Origin: JBGTLU01 sp041743935
GTDB taxonomy: Bacteria; Bacteroidota; Bacteroidia; Sphingobacteriales; Sphingobacteriaceae
Assembly (NCBI GenBank): GCA_041743935.1
Contig: JBGTLU010000014.1
Span: 1-52,680, forward strand
DNA: 52,680 nucleotides
Direction: 5' to 3'
A program made the position numbers and the translations under genes. The notes below the pieces were generated by a model. That model saw only the letters and a program-made list of their open reading frames with translations. It was not told the origin of the DNA and did not search any database. Below are positions 1-9,004 of this stretch, piece after piece. Positions within the stretch are counted from its first letter, which is position 1; each line of letters begins with the position of its first letter.

Positions 1-335
1 AGGCCCCAAAATACGAAGTTGTTAGTTTTTGACATAATTTTTAAGTTTTTAATTGATGAGGCAAATATAATAAATATTTATTGATAAACAATTAATTATC
101 GTCTTTTTACAATAAATAAATATTTATTTCGGCAAAGTCATAATTGATGTCTTTGGAAATTAGCGAATTAACTTACGTTGATAAAGTCTAATTGTGCGGT
201 AGAATTTCTGAATAGTTCGAGATTGTCTGTTTAGTACAGCTGTCCTACAATGACCGCTAACTAGTATATATGTCTGGTTATTTATTCAAAAGTAAGACAT
301 ATCCATCCAATTTTGCAAGATATGTCGTGTGTTTT
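1..335. other. Gene-free AT-rich flank downstream of the recombinase gene
   Basis: No open frame of convincing length is present here. Two identical copies of the 14-base palindrome AATAAATATTTATT lie at 69-82 and 115-128. Closer to the recombinase stop codon there are three half-sites of one motif: ATATGTCT at 268-275, its inverse AGACATAT at 295-302, and ATATGTC at 320-326. Such inverted half-sites beside a tyrosine recombinase could be a recombination or binding site, or the stem of a transcript 3' end, but there is no core sequence that proves it. The left edge of the window truncates whatever lies beyond. Confidence 0.4.
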
Positions 336-1388
336 TCATACTTTGGTTTCTCTTAGTTTCCTTAGTTGATCAAATGGGCTTACAATATTTTTTATGCTCT
401 CAATGCTCACATGGGTGTATAATTGGGTGGTTTTTGAACTGCTATGTCCCAACAACTCCTGTATGTATCTTAAATTAACCCCACTTTCCAATAAATGCGT
501 AGCATAACTATGTCGGAGTGTGTGTAAACTTATAGGTTTAATGATTTTTGCCTCCAAAGTTGCTTTCTTCAGTACTTCGGCAACACTTTTCTCACTGTAT
601 TTACCACCATATTGTCCTTCAAATAAATAAACTTTTGGCTTGTATTGGGTGTAATACGATTTTAAAACAGGCAATAAATTATGTGGCAATGGTACTTGAC
701 GGTCCTTGTTCCCCTTTCCGGACTTTACAGATACTACCATCCTCCCAGAATCTATGTCTTTCAGACTTAGATTTATCAACTCTCCTCTTCGTAAGCCACA
801 CCCATAGATTAAGGCCAGCATGCAATAATGTTTGATATTTTTTAGGGTGGATAATAGTTTCTCTACTTCAGAAGTACTTAAAATTACGGGTAATTTCTTT
901 GCTCTTTTTGGTCGTTCTAATTCATCAATGTTTAGGTGCTTGTTATAGCTAAATGTGTAATAAAGCTTTAAGGCATTGATGATTTGATTTTGATAACTGG
1001 CAGAATAGTTATTTCCAAGAATGTATTGATGATTAAAGTTTCGGATATCCAATTCCGTTACCAAATCCATGGAAGTATACTCTTCTACAAATCGTTTAAA
1101 TACACGAATTGCATCCACGTAAGTTTGGATAGTATTGTCGCTATATCGAAGTGTTTCCATCCAACTTTTAAAATTATCTAAATCATCTAAGTATTCTTTT
1201 TTTGGTTTATCCAACTTAAATTTCTTCCGATAAATCTCTACATCCGGCAAATGCCAACCCTTCAAACTGCTACTCCATTGCGCACCCACTAATTTCCTGA
1301 AACGGTTATTTAATAAGCTATCGTTAGGGAATTTAACCAAAATCCGTTTTTGCCCCCTGTGTTCAATGATAGATGCCGACCAATTCAT
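336..1388 (-). CDS. Tyrosine recombinase / site-specific integrase
   Basis: This is a complete phage-integrase-family recombinase of 350 residues when started at the ATG at 1388, which gives MNWSASIIEH. A longer frame reaches 1436 but its added residues look non-coding. An N-terminal segment with the WSSSLKGWHLP motif, common in Bacteroidota integrases, precedes a SAM-like core-binding domain (about residues 65-155) and the catalytic domain (about 170-335). The catalytic set is complete in this numbering: R200 in GLRRGEL, K225 in SGKGNK, H289 and R292 in HTLRHSYATH, H315 in LLGH, and nucleophile Y324 in LYTHV. It would cut and rejoin DNA through a 3'-phosphotyrosine. It resembles XerC/D and IntI in the C-terminal half but lacks the extra IntI patch. 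It stands alone, with no excisionase, relaxase or transposition genes in view, so its target is unknown. Confidence 0.9.
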   Translation of the reverse strand: MNWSASIIEHRGQKRILVKFPNDSLLNNRFRKLVGAQWSSSLKGWHLPDVEIYRKKFKLDKPKKEYLDDLDNFKSWMETLRYSDNTIQTYVDAIRVFKRFVEEYTSMDLVTELDIRNFNHQYILGNNYSASYQNQIINALKLYYTFSYNKHLNIDELERPKRAKKLPVILSTSEVEKLLSTLKNIKHYCMLALIYGCGLRRGELINLSLKDIDSGRMVVSVKSGKGNKDRQVPLPHNLLPVLKSYYTQYKPKVYLFEGQYGGKYSEKSVAEVLKKATLEAKIIKPISLHTLRHSYATHLLESGVNLRYIQELLGHSSSKTTQLYTHVSIESIKNIVSPFDQLRKLRETKV

Positions 1389-1459
1389 ACATCTAAAATA
1401 AAAAATATTAGTTGAAAAATCCAAGTAACAGACCATCCCTAATTACCCCCAGAAAATAC

Positions 1460-1467
1460 TACTTTTG
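1460..1467 (+). promoter_or_regulatory. Putative -7 box for the deoxyhypusine-synthase-like gene
   Basis: TACTTTTG matches the Bacteroidota -7 consensus TAnnTTTG and lies 21 bases before the ATG at 1489. No TTTG is found at the expected -33 spacing, so the call rests on one box. The apparent TTG start codon at 1465 is part of this box, which argues against using it for translation. Confidence 0.45.
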
Positions 1468-1488
1468 CCAATAACCTATTTTCACAAC

Positions 1489-2469
1489 ATGGACAAAAAA
1501 CGTAACCCAATTTCGGCCTTTATAGAAAAACATTATTTACATTTTAATGCTGCAGCATTAGTAGATGCAGCCAAAGGATACGAAAAACACCTGGCCGAAG
1601 GGGGTAAAATGATGGTAACCTTAGCAGGTGCCATGAGTACCGCCGAATTGGGCAAAATATTTGCCGAAATGATTCGTCAGGATAAAGTAGCCATTATCTC
1701 GTGTACTGGCGCAAATCTAGAAGAGGACATTATGAATTTGGTAGCCCACCATAGCTACAAACGCGTACCTAATTACCGCGATTTAAGCCCGCAAGACGAA
1801 TGGGATTTACTAGAGAAAGGCTTTAACCGCGTTACCGATACCTGCATACCAGAAGAAGAAGCATTCAGGAGAATTCAAAAACACATACACCAACGTTGGA
1901 AAACTGCTCAAGATAAAGGCGAACGTTATTTTCCGCACGAATACATGTACCAAATGCTTTTAGGTGGAGATTTAGAACAACATTACGAAATAGACCCAAA
2001 AGATAGCTGGATGATTGCTGCTGCCGAGAAAAATATCCCGATTGTAGTACCAGGTTGGGAAGATAGCACCATGGGTAACATCTTCGCTTCGTATTGCATA
2101 AAAGGAGAGTTACAGCCAAGCACCATGAAATCGGGTATTGAGTACATGACTTTTCTGGCCGATTGGTACGTTAAAAATAGCGCAGGAAAAGGGGTAGGGT
2201 TTTTCCAAATTGGGGGAGGCATTGCCGGTGATTTCCCGATATGCGTAGTTCCAATGCTCTATCAGGATATGGAAATGGAGCAAATTCCATTTTGGAGTTA
2301 TTTCTGTCAGATATCCGATTCTACTACCAGTTACGGCTCTTACAGTGGGGCAGTTCCAAATGAAAAAATCACTTGGGGTAAGTTAGATATCCACACACCA
2401 AAGTATGTAATCGAATCGGATGCAACCATTGTGGCTCCTTTGATTTTCGCTTGGATTTTAGAAATGTAA
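1489..2469 (+). CDS. Deoxyhypusine synthase family protein
   Basis: The product (326 residues from ATG 1489, MDKKRNPIS) is a full-length member of the deoxyhypusine synthase family, an NAD-dependent enzyme group that transfers the aminobutyl moiety of spermidine. Residues resembling the NAD site (TLAGAMSTAELG, ISCTGANLEEDI) are in the N-terminal half, and the region SGAVPNEKITWGKLD carries K298 in the WGK motif, the position of the lysine that forms the enzyme-imine intermediate in the eukaryotic enzyme. Bacteria have no eIF5A, so the product is unlikely to be hypusine; related bacterial proteins act on free polyamines, for example as homospermidine synthases. The gene stands alone, divergent from the recombinase with about 100 bases between the starts. 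Family assignment is firm; the substrate is inferred. Confidence 0.88.
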   Translation: MDKKRNPISAFIEKHYLHFNAAALVDAAKGYEKHLAEGGKMMVTLAGAMSTAELGKIFAEMIRQDKVAIISCTGANLEEDIMNLVAHHSYKRVPNYRDLSPQDEWDLLEKGFNRVTDTCIPEEEAFRRIQKHIHQRWKTAQDKGERYFPHEYMYQMLLGGDLEQHYEIDPKDSWMIAAAEKNIPIVVPGWEDSTMGNIFASYCIKGELQPSTMKSGIEYMTFLADWYVKNSAGKGVGFFQIGGGIAGDFPICVVPMLYQDMEMEQIPFWSYFCQISDSTTSYGSYSGAVPNEKITWGKLDIHTPKYVIESDATIVAPLIFAWILEM

Positions 2470-2541
2470 TTACCCATTATTTAAAATCATTCTAAATTGT
2501 TCAATTTGTCATACCAATGTCATAAAATCGGCTTTAACTTC

Positions 2542-2549
2542 TATTTTTG
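2542..2549 (+). promoter_or_regulatory. Putative -7 box upstream of actA
   Basis: TATTTTTG fits TAnnTTTG and lies in the 160-base gap before the respiratory supercluster. No TTTG sits 19-21 bases upstream. If used, the transcript would carry a leader of about 100 bases before the actA start at 2656. No terminator for the preceding gene is visible in this gap. Confidence 0.35.
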
Positions 2550-2655
2550 TGCTCTGATTTAGGTTCAAAACTTGAGTTAATTCAGAAGTAAATTACAGAG
2601 TAAAATATTAGCAAACAGATAATTATACCCAATGCATACTAGCAATATTGTTGAA

Positions 2656-3924
2656 ATGCGAAAGTTCTTAAAGTTCACCTTTTTAGCCTTGGTGGTTCTC
2701 TTGGCTGGTTCATTTTCTTCCAACGCACAAGATTTAGCCGAAGGAGAAACCATCTGGAATCAGAACTGTACTTCGTGCCATGCGGTAAATCGTAAAGTAG
2801 TTGGTCCGGCATTAGCAGGAGTAACTGCTAAATACGAAGAAGAATGGCTTATCTCCTGGATACGTAATTCACAGGCGATGGTAAAAGCCGGAGATCCGCG
2901 CGCTGTAGCCATCTTCAATGAATACAATCAGTCTGTAATGACGGCCTACCCGAACTTATCTGACGATAACATTCGTAACGTATTGGCATTTATAAATGCT
3001 GAAGATGCTCGCTTAAAACAAGCTAAATTAGAAGTACCTGCAGGTGGTGGCGCAAGCTCTGGCGGTAGCGGTACTAGCGGTTTTACCCTTTGGGGATTAG
3101 TAGCGGTTATCTTTTTGTTATTCTTGGTTATTTTTATCCTTAACCGTGTTATAGGCACCTTAGAGAGATTGCTTTTACAAAAACAAGGAATAATTACCGA
3201 AGCAGAAGCGAAAGAAGCAGAGGCGCCGAAAGATTACATGGCTCCGGTAAAACGTTTTGCTGCTAATAAAAAAGCAGTTGCTATTACCTCCATTGTGGTT
3301 ATCATCTTATTATCTTCTTACGGTTGGAATGTAATGTGGAATGTAGGCGTACAACAAGGATATGCACCGGCTCAACCTATTAAATTCTCGCACAAATTAC
3401 ATGCTGGTTTATACGAAATGGATTGCCAATACTGTCACTCCGGAGCATGGCAAAGTAAAAATGCAAGCATACCTTCTGCCAATGTGTGTATGAACTGTCA
3501 CAGCTACGTTCAAGCAACTGAGAATTACAACGGCGAAATATCTCCAGAAATACAAAAAATTTATACGGCATTAGATTACGATCCTAATACCGGGCAATAT
3601 GGTCCAAATCCAAAACCTATCGAGTGGATTCGCATACACAACTTACCTGACTTCGCTTACTTTAACCACGCTCAGCACGTAAACGTTGCGGGCATCGAGT
3701 GTCAGACTTGCCATGGCGAAGTAGAAGGAATGGAAGTAGTGTATCAGTTCTCGCCATTAACCATGGGCTGGTGTATCGATTGTCACCGTCAAACAGACAT
3801 GAGTCATGCGCATGATAATGCCTATTACGATAAATTATTAAAAGCACACGAAGCGCTTAAAAAAGGCGAAAAACTTACCGTATCCATGGTAGGTGGATTA
3901 GAGTGTGCTAAATGTCATTATTAA
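2656..3924 (+). CDS. actA: Alternative complex III subunit A, multihaem cytochrome c
   Basis: ActA carries c-type haems in the alternative complex III (quinol:cytochrome c/oxidase electron transfer). The ATG at 2656 (MRKFLKFTF) is preferred over 2632 because it starts a normal signal peptide ending SNA|Q. Counting from 2632, there are six CxxCH sites: CTSCH 46-50 in a separate N-terminal monohaem cytochrome domain with candidate axial M103, then CQYCH 265-269, CMNCH 286-290, CQTCH 357-361, CIDCH 381-385 and CAKCH 425-429, the last one residue from the C-terminus. A Gly/Ser-rich linker (about 137-150) leads to membrane helices near 151-172 and 215-235. The topology therefore puts both haem domains in the periplasm with a short charged cytoplasmic loop between. 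It is the first gene of a plus-strand run with short gaps through coxA. Confidence 0.93.
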   Translation: MRKFLKFTFLALVVLLAGSFSSNAQDLAEGETIWNQNCTSCHAVNRKVVGPALAGVTAKYEEEWLISWIRNSQAMVKAGDPRAVAIFNEYNQSVMTAYPNLSDDNIRNVLAFINAEDARLKQAKLEVPAGGGASSGGSGTSGFTLWGLVAVIFLLFLVIFILNRVIGTLERLLLQKQGIITEAEAKEAEAPKDYMAPVKRFAANKKAVAITSIVVIILLSSYGWNVMWNVGVQQGYAPAQPIKFSHKLHAGLYEMDCQYCHSGAWQSKNASIPSANVCMNCHSYVQATENYNGEISPEIQKIYTALDYDPNTGQYGPNPKPIEWIRIHNLPDFAYFNHAQHVNVAGIECQTCHGEVEGMEVVYQFSPLTMGWCIDCHRQTDMSHAHDNAYYDKLLKAHEALKKGEKLTVSMVGGLECAKCHY

Positions 3925-3961
3925 TATAAAAGAGTAAAAAACCGGTTTCTATATACCATAC

Positions 3962-6900
3962 ATGGAAAATACAGAAAAAAAGTATTGGAAAGGTTTAGAG
4001 GAGTTACATCAAACTCCTGAGTTTTTGGCAACACAAGGCCGCGAGTTCCCGGAGGAGATAAAGATTGAAGATTTATTGGAATCTGGTACCGTGGAAAAAA
4101 CCGTAACTGCCCGTCGCGATTTTTTAAAAGTGATGGGATTTGGTTTGGGTGCCGTAACTTTAGCTGCGTGTAATACTGCACCAGTTCGCAAATCTATTCC
4201 GTATCTAGTAAAGCCCGAAGAAGTAATTCCGGGTGTGCCAAATTATTATGCTAGCACCTTGCCTAATGGCCATGGGGTGTTAGTAAAAACCAGAGAAGGT
4301 CGTCCGATTAAGATTGAAGGTAACCCTAATTGCCCCATTACAAAAGGTGGGGTAGATGCAGTAGGGCATGCTTCTATTTTGGCTTTATATGACGATACTA
4401 AATTAAAAACGCCTCTAAAGGGAAAATCTCCTGCTAGTTGGGAGTCTGTAGATAATTTTGTTAAGGATGAATTAGCCGCTGTTCGTGGCGAAGGAAAAAC
4501 TACGGTTATTCTTTCTTCTACCATCAACAGTCCATCCACCTTAGCAATCATCAACGATTTTATCGTTGCTAATCCGGGTGCAAGGCACATCATGTACGAT
4601 GCTGTTTCTTCCTCTGCCATCATCCAAGCAAATAAAAACAGCTTTGATAAAGCAGTTTTGCCAACTTATAAGTTTGATGTAGCGGATGTAATTGTTGGAT
4701 TTAGTGCGGATTTTCTTGGAACTTGGATTTCTCCGGTAGAACATACCAAACAATATTTAACTAAACGGAATGCTATTTATTTGAGAGAGAATAAAAGCAT
4801 GTCTCGTCACATTCATTTCGAAACTAATTTAAGCATCACTGGTGCTAAAGCAGATAGCCGTTTCCCGGTATCTCCTTCGGATGAAAACTTAGCAATTTTA
4901 GGATTATACAATGCATTGGCAACTAAAGCTGGTGCTCCTGTATTTGCTGCACAAAACGTAGAATTGCCAAACAACGGCATCCAAAAAACAGCCGATGAAT
5001 TATGGGCTGCTCGCGGTCGTTCATTGGTAGTATCTGGTTCTAATGATGTATCGGTTCAGGTGGTGATAAATGCCATCAATTCTTTATTAGAGAATTACGG
5101 TACAACCATCGATTTAGATAATCCAACCTTAACCAAAAACGGGAATGATGCAGAAGTTACCGAACTTATTGCATCCATGGAAAGAGGCGAAGTAGGGGCT
5201 ATTTTCCTTTATGGAGTTAATCCTGCATACGAATTCCCGAATACAACGGCATTTACAAACGCATTACAAAAAGTACGTTTAAAAGTATCTTTTGCTGATA
5301 GAGCAGATGAGACTGGTTTACTTTGCGATGTGGTAGCTCCAGATCATCATTTCTTAGAGGCTTGGGGCGATTCTCAACCACGTTCGGATGTGTTTTACAT
5401 TGCACAACCAACCATTGCTCCAATTTACAATACTCGTGCTGCACAGCAAAGTTTATTGAACTGGGCAGAGCAGTCTGTAAATTATGCCGATTACATCAAA
5501 AATTATTGGCAAACCAATATTTTCCCTAAAGCAGGAGTATTATTATTCCGCGAAGGATGGGAGAACTTATTGCGTACCGGTTTTATAAAGATGAATTCCG
5601 TACCGGCACAAAACTATCGCTTCACCAAAGATTTGGCAGCGGTTGCACAAAGTGTCATTAACCAATCCTCAACCTTAAACGGAAAAACACAACTCAAAAT
5701 TTACGAGAAAGTTGGTTTAAGAGATGGTAAGCATGCAAATAACCCTTGGTTACAAGAATTACCAGATCCGGTTTCTAAAGTAACTTGGGATAATTATGCT
5801 AGTATTTCGCCAAAATTTGCCAATGAATTAGGCATAAAAGAGCGCGACATGGCCGAAATTACCGTAGGGGATATCAGCATGGTGTTGCCTGTTTTAATAC
5901 AACCTGGTCAGGCAAATAATACCGTTGCCATGGCAGTTGGTTACGGACGTGTAGCTGGTGGTAAAGTAGCTAATGAGGTAGGTAAAAATGCCTATCCATT
6001 TGTTCAAATTGCCAATGGTTCTTTCCAGTATGTAAATACGGTTAGCATCGCAAAAACACGTGGTAAATATGAATTAGCTCAAACACAAACGCACCAATCC
6101 ATAGAAGGTCGTGATATTATTCGCGAAACCGTATTATCCGAATATCAGAAAGATGCCGGAGCTGGTTCTCGTGGGAAACTTCACGGAATGAAATTCTATG
6201 ACCTTTGGGATAAGTTTGAGAAAAAAGGCCATCATTGGGCCATGGCCATCGACTTAAATGCTTGTACCGGATGCGGTGCTTGTGTGGTGAGTTGTAATGC
6301 CGAAAATAACGTGGCTATTGTAGGCCGCGATGAAGTTCGCAGAAGAAGAGAAATGCACTGGATACGTATCGACAGATATTATTCAGAAGATATAGAGAAT
6401 CCGGATAACGTGGAAGTGGTTTACCAACCGATGCTTTGTCAGCATTGCGATCACGCTCCTTGCGAAACGGTTTGTCCGGTATTAGCTACCGTTCACTCCT
6501 CCGAAGGATTAAATCAAATGACGTACAACCGTTGTATTGGTACCCGCTATTGCGCAAACAACTGTCCGTATAAAGTTCGTCGTTTCAATTGGTTCAACTA
6601 CATCGATAACGATAAGTTTGATTATCTATTGAATAGCGACATGGGTAAATTGGTTTTAAACCCAGATGTTACTGTACGTGCTCGTGGTGTAATGGAGAAA
6701 TGCTCTTGGTGTGTACAACGTATACAAAGCAGCAAATTGAAAGCTAAAATGGATAGAGTGGAATTGAAAGATGGCGATGTAGAAACCGCTTGTTCTTCCT
6801 CTTGCCCTGCAAATGCTATTATTTTTGGAGATATGAACGATAAAGATAGCAGAGTAGCTAAAATGCTCGAAAACGAACGTACTTATTATGTATTAGAAGA

Positions 6901-6994
6901 ATTGAACGTACAATCAGGTATCGGATATCAAACTTTGGTACGTAATAAAGAGACAAGTTTCCGTGCTCAAGCACCATTTGAAAAAGTAAGTTAA
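3962..6994 (+). CDS. actB: Alternative complex III subunit B, fused molybdopterin-like and iron-sulfur protein
   Basis: ActB is the large periplasmic subunit of alternative complex III, passing electrons through iron-sulfur clusters towards the ActA haems. The 1010-residue product has a twin-arginine motif ARRDFLK (R51, R52) followed by a hydrophobic stretch ending TLAAC with C70, so it looks like a Tat-exported lipoprotein. Residues about 75-700 resemble the molybdopterin oxidoreductase fold (the B1 part), which in characterised ActB binds no molybdenum cofactor. Residues about 755-1000 are a ferredoxin-like B2 part with four cysteine groups: ACTGCGACVVSC (C768, 771, 774, 778), LCQHCDHAPCETVC, RCIGTRYCANNCP, and KCSWC with ACSSSC. 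This is enough for the expected three [4Fe-4S] and one [3Fe-4S] clusters. It follows actA after 37 bases and precedes actC by 30. Confidence 0.95.
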   Translation: MENTEKKYWKGLEELHQTPEFLATQGREFPEEIKIEDLLESGTVEKTVTARRDFLKVMGFGLGAVTLAACNTAPVRKSIPYLVKPEEVIPGVPNYYASTLPNGHGVLVKTREGRPIKIEGNPNCPITKGGVDAVGHASILALYDDTKLKTPLKGKSPASWESVDNFVKDELAAVRGEGKTTVILSSTINSPSTLAIINDFIVANPGARHIMYDAVSSSAIIQANKNSFDKAVLPTYKFDVADVIVGFSADFLGTWISPVEHTKQYLTKRNAIYLRENKSMSRHIHFETNLSITGAKADSRFPVSPSDENLAILGLYNALATKAGAPVFAAQNVELPNNGIQKTADELWAARGRSLVVSGSNDVSVQVVINAINSLLENYGTTIDLDNPTLTKNGNDAEVTELIASMERGEVGAIFLYGVNPAYEFPNTTAFTNALQKVRLKVSFADRADETGLLCDVVAPDHHFLEAWGDSQPRSDVFYIAQPTIAPIYNTRAAQQSLLNWAEQSVNYADYIKNYWQTNIFPKAGVLLFREGWENLLRTGFIKMNSVPAQNYRFTKDLAAVAQSVINQSSTLNGKTQLKIYEKVGLRDGKHANNPWLQELPDPVSKVTWDNYASISPKFANELGIKERDMAEITVGDISMVLPVLIQPGQANNTVAMAVGYGRVAGGKVANEVGKNAYPFVQIANGSFQYVNTVSIAKTRGKYELAQTQTHQSIEGRDIIRETVLSEYQKDAGAGSRGKLHGMKFYDLWDKFEKKGHHWAMAIDLNACTGCGACVVSCNAENNVAIVGRDEVRRRREMHWIRIDRYYSEDIENPDNVEVVYQPMLCQHCDHAPCETVCPVLATVHSSEGLNQMTYNRCIGTRYCANNCPYKVRRFNWFNYIDNDKFDYLLNSDMGKLVLNPDVTVRARGVMEKCSWCVQRIQSSKLKAKMDRVELKDGDVETACSSSCPANAIIFGDMNDKDSRVAKMLENERTYYVLEELNVQSGIGYQTLVRNKETSFRAQAPFEKVS

Positions 6995-7024
6995 TTAGAT
7001 TAAAAGACCAACAAATACGATAAT

Positions 7025-8479
7025 ATGCACGAGTCAATTATCAGAGAACCATTAGTTACCGGCAAACCCGATCTGAGAAGAATTACAGACGACGTTTTAG
7101 CTCCGGTATTAAACAAACCATCCAAAGCTTGGTGGATTGGTTTCTCCATTGCCTTCACCTTTTTTATGGTGTGGATTATTTCTATCGCTTACACTTTCTG
7201 GGTAGGTATAGGTACTTGGGGTTTGAACAAAACAGTAGGATGGGCTTGGGATATCACCAACTTCGTTTGGTGGGTAGGTATTGGCCACGCCGGTACTTTA
7301 ATTTCTGCTATTTTATTGCTATTCCGTCAGAACTGGAGAAACTCCATTAACCGATCGGCTGAAGCGATGACCATATTTGCAGTTATTTGTGCTGCCACCT
7401 ACATTTTTGCACACATGGGAAGGCCTTGGTTATTTTATTGGGCTTTACCTTTACCAAACCAATTTGGTTCTTTGTGGGTAAACTTCAATTCTCCATTAGT
7501 TTGGGACGTATTTGCAATCTCCACTTATTTCTCTGTGTCTCTATTGTTCTGGTACATTGGTTTAATACCTGATATTGCCACTGTAAGAGATAGAACAGAA
7601 GGTTTACGTAAAAAAATATACTCTGCCATGAGTTTTGGCTGGACAGGCTCTGCTCGTTCTTGGATTCGTTTTGAGTCGGTTTCGTTGATATTAGCAGGTG
7701 TTTCTACGCCTCTAGTATTATCGGTACACACCATTGTATCCATGGACTTTGCTACTTCCATCGTTCCGGGATGGCACACTACTATTTTCCCTCCATATTT
7801 CGTGGCAGGTGCAATTTTCTCTGGTTTTGCCATGGTGCAAACCTTATTAATTGTAGCTAGGGTAGTATTAAAATTAGAAAACTACATCACCATAAAACAC
7901 ATCGAATTGATGAACATCATCATTTTGGTAACAGGTTCTATTGTAGGTGTAGCATACCTAACCGAGTTATTCATTGCTTGGTACTCTGGTGTAGAATATG
8001 AGCAATATGCTTTCTTAAACAGGGTAACCGGTCCGTACTGGTGGGCCTATTGGATTATGATGACTTGTAATGTTATCACTCCACAATTATTTTGGTTCAA
8101 GAAATTACGTACGAGCACAGTAGTAACGTTTATCCTATCCATATTTGTAAACATAGGTATGTGGTTCGAGCGTTTCGTAATCATTGTTACTTCTTTGCAC
8201 AGAGATTATTTACCGTCTAGTTGGGTAATGTATACCAATACCTGGACAGAAGTAGGAATCTTTGTTGGTTCCATCGGTTTATTCTTCACTTTATTTTTAT
8301 TATTCATTCAGTTCTTACCGTCTGTTGCTATGGCAGAAGTAAAATTATTATTAAAAGGATCTAGTGAAGAAGCAAAGAAAAAAGTCATAAAGAAAATGAT
8401 TGAGCAAGGCAAATCTGTAGAAGGAGTTGTGATTGCAACTACCGCTACATTGAAGAAAGGAGAAAAAGATGCAAACTAA
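7025..8479 (+). CDS. actC: Alternative complex III subunit C, NrfD/PsrC-like membrane protein
   Basis: ActC is an integral membrane quinol-binding subunit of alternative complex III, related to NrfD/PsrC. The 484-residue product has a hydrophilic N-terminus (to about residue 35) and then many membrane helices, beginning WWIGFSIAFTFFMVWIISI. Conserved-looking features are GWAWDITNFVWWVGIGHAGT in the first helical hairpin and the IAHM-like FAHMGRPWLFYW segment, typical of the subfamily. The C-terminal 50 residues are charged (KGSSEEAKKKVIKK) and probably cytoplasmic. Its 3' end overlaps actD by 11 bases, which suggests translational coupling. Length and order match known Act loci; confusion with the paralogous ActF is excluded by the position and the extra C-terminal tail. 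Confidence 0.95.
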   Translation: MHESIIREPLVTGKPDLRRITDDVLAPVLNKPSKAWWIGFSIAFTFFMVWIISIAYTFWVGIGTWGLNKTVGWAWDITNFVWWVGIGHAGTLISAILLLFRQNWRNSINRSAEAMTIFAVICAATYIFAHMGRPWLFYWALPLPNQFGSLWVNFNSPLVWDVFAISTYFSVSLLFWYIGLIPDIATVRDRTEGLRKKIYSAMSFGWTGSARSWIRFESVSLILAGVSTPLVLSVHTIVSMDFATSIVPGWHTTIFPPYFVAGAIFSGFAMVQTLLIVARVVLKLENYITIKHIELMNIIILVTGSIVGVAYLTELFIAWYSGVEYEQYAFLNRVTGPYWWAYWIMMTCNVITPQLFWFKKLRTSTVVTFILSIFVNIGMWFERFVIIVTSLHRDYLPSSWVMYTNTWTEVGIFVGSIGLFFTLFLLFIQFLPSVAMAEVKLLLKGSSEEAKKKVIKKMIEQGKSVEGVVIATTATLKKGEKDAN

Positions 8480-9002
8480 ACAATTCACCATCGGATTATT
8501 TGATGATGAGGATGTATTAAAATCCGGAATAAAAAGCCTACAAGCTGCAGGTAATAAAATCTACGATGTATATACTCCATATCCCGTACACGGTTTAGAA
8601 AATTTAATCAGTATACCTCGCTCCAGGTTACCCATTGTAGCATTTTGCTTTGGCTGTCTTGGATTTTCATTAGCCATGCTTATGATGTGGTACATGAACA
8701 TATACGATTGGCCTATGGATGTAGGTGGTAAACCAAACCACATACCCATGGTAACTTTTGTGCCTATTTTATTTGAGGTTACCGTATTATTGGCATCCTT
8801 TGGTATGGGTTTTACCTTTTTTGCGGTAAACAAATTAATACCAGGTTCAACCCCACGTATCATGGATGAACGTGCAACCGACGATAGATTTGTAGTAGCC
8901 ATTGAAACTACTGGCACTACCTCGAATGATATATCCACCCTATTTCAAAAATCGGGTGCAGTAGAAGTAAAAGTTGTAGAAAAAGAAGCTGATAAGTTTT
9001 AA
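8469..9002 (+). CDS. actD: Alternative complex III subunit D, DUF3341 membrane protein
   Basis: ActD is a small accessory subunit of alternative complex III (DUF3341). The 177-residue product has a soluble N-terminal part (residues 1-50, with GLFDDEDVLKSGIKSL), two membrane helices near 54-80 and 94-122 separated by IYDWPMDVGGKPNHIPMV, and a soluble C-terminal tail of about 50 residues. The WP..VGGKP loop is the family hallmark. The start ATG at 8469 lies inside the end of actC (11-base overlap), and actE starts 2 bases after its stop, so this is the tightest part of the operon. The subunit has no visible cofactor ligands; its role is taken as structural. Confidence 0.93.
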   Translation: MQTKQFTIGLFDDEDVLKSGIKSLQAAGNKIYDVYTPYPVHGLENLISIPRSRLPIVAFCFGCLGFSLAMLMMWYMNIYDWPMDVGGKPNHIPMVTFVPILFEVTVLLASFGMGFTFFAVNKLIPGSTPRIMDERATDDRFVVAIETTGTTSNDISTLFQKSGAVEVKVVEKEADKF

Positions 9003-9004
9003 TT

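Noticed and set aside
1..335. Possible integron attI/attC sites next to the recombinase
   Set aside because: No sequences fit the RYYYAAC / GTTRRRY pairing of attC, the recombinase lacks the IntI-specific insertion, and there are no cassettes on the side where they would lie.
1465..1488. TTG start extending the deoxyhypusine-synthase-like protein by 8 residues
   Set aside because: The TTG falls inside the TAnnTTTG promoter box, and the ATG at 1489 gives the family-like start.
4246..4623. 125-residue minus-strand frame inside actB
   Set aside because: It is antisense to well-supported coding sequence, has no recognisable domain and its composition follows from the codon pattern of actB.
3962..6994. 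ActB as an active molybdenum oxidoreductase
   Set aside because: Context and fusion to the four-cluster ferredoxin part identify ActB, whose characterised members bind no molybdenum cofactor.
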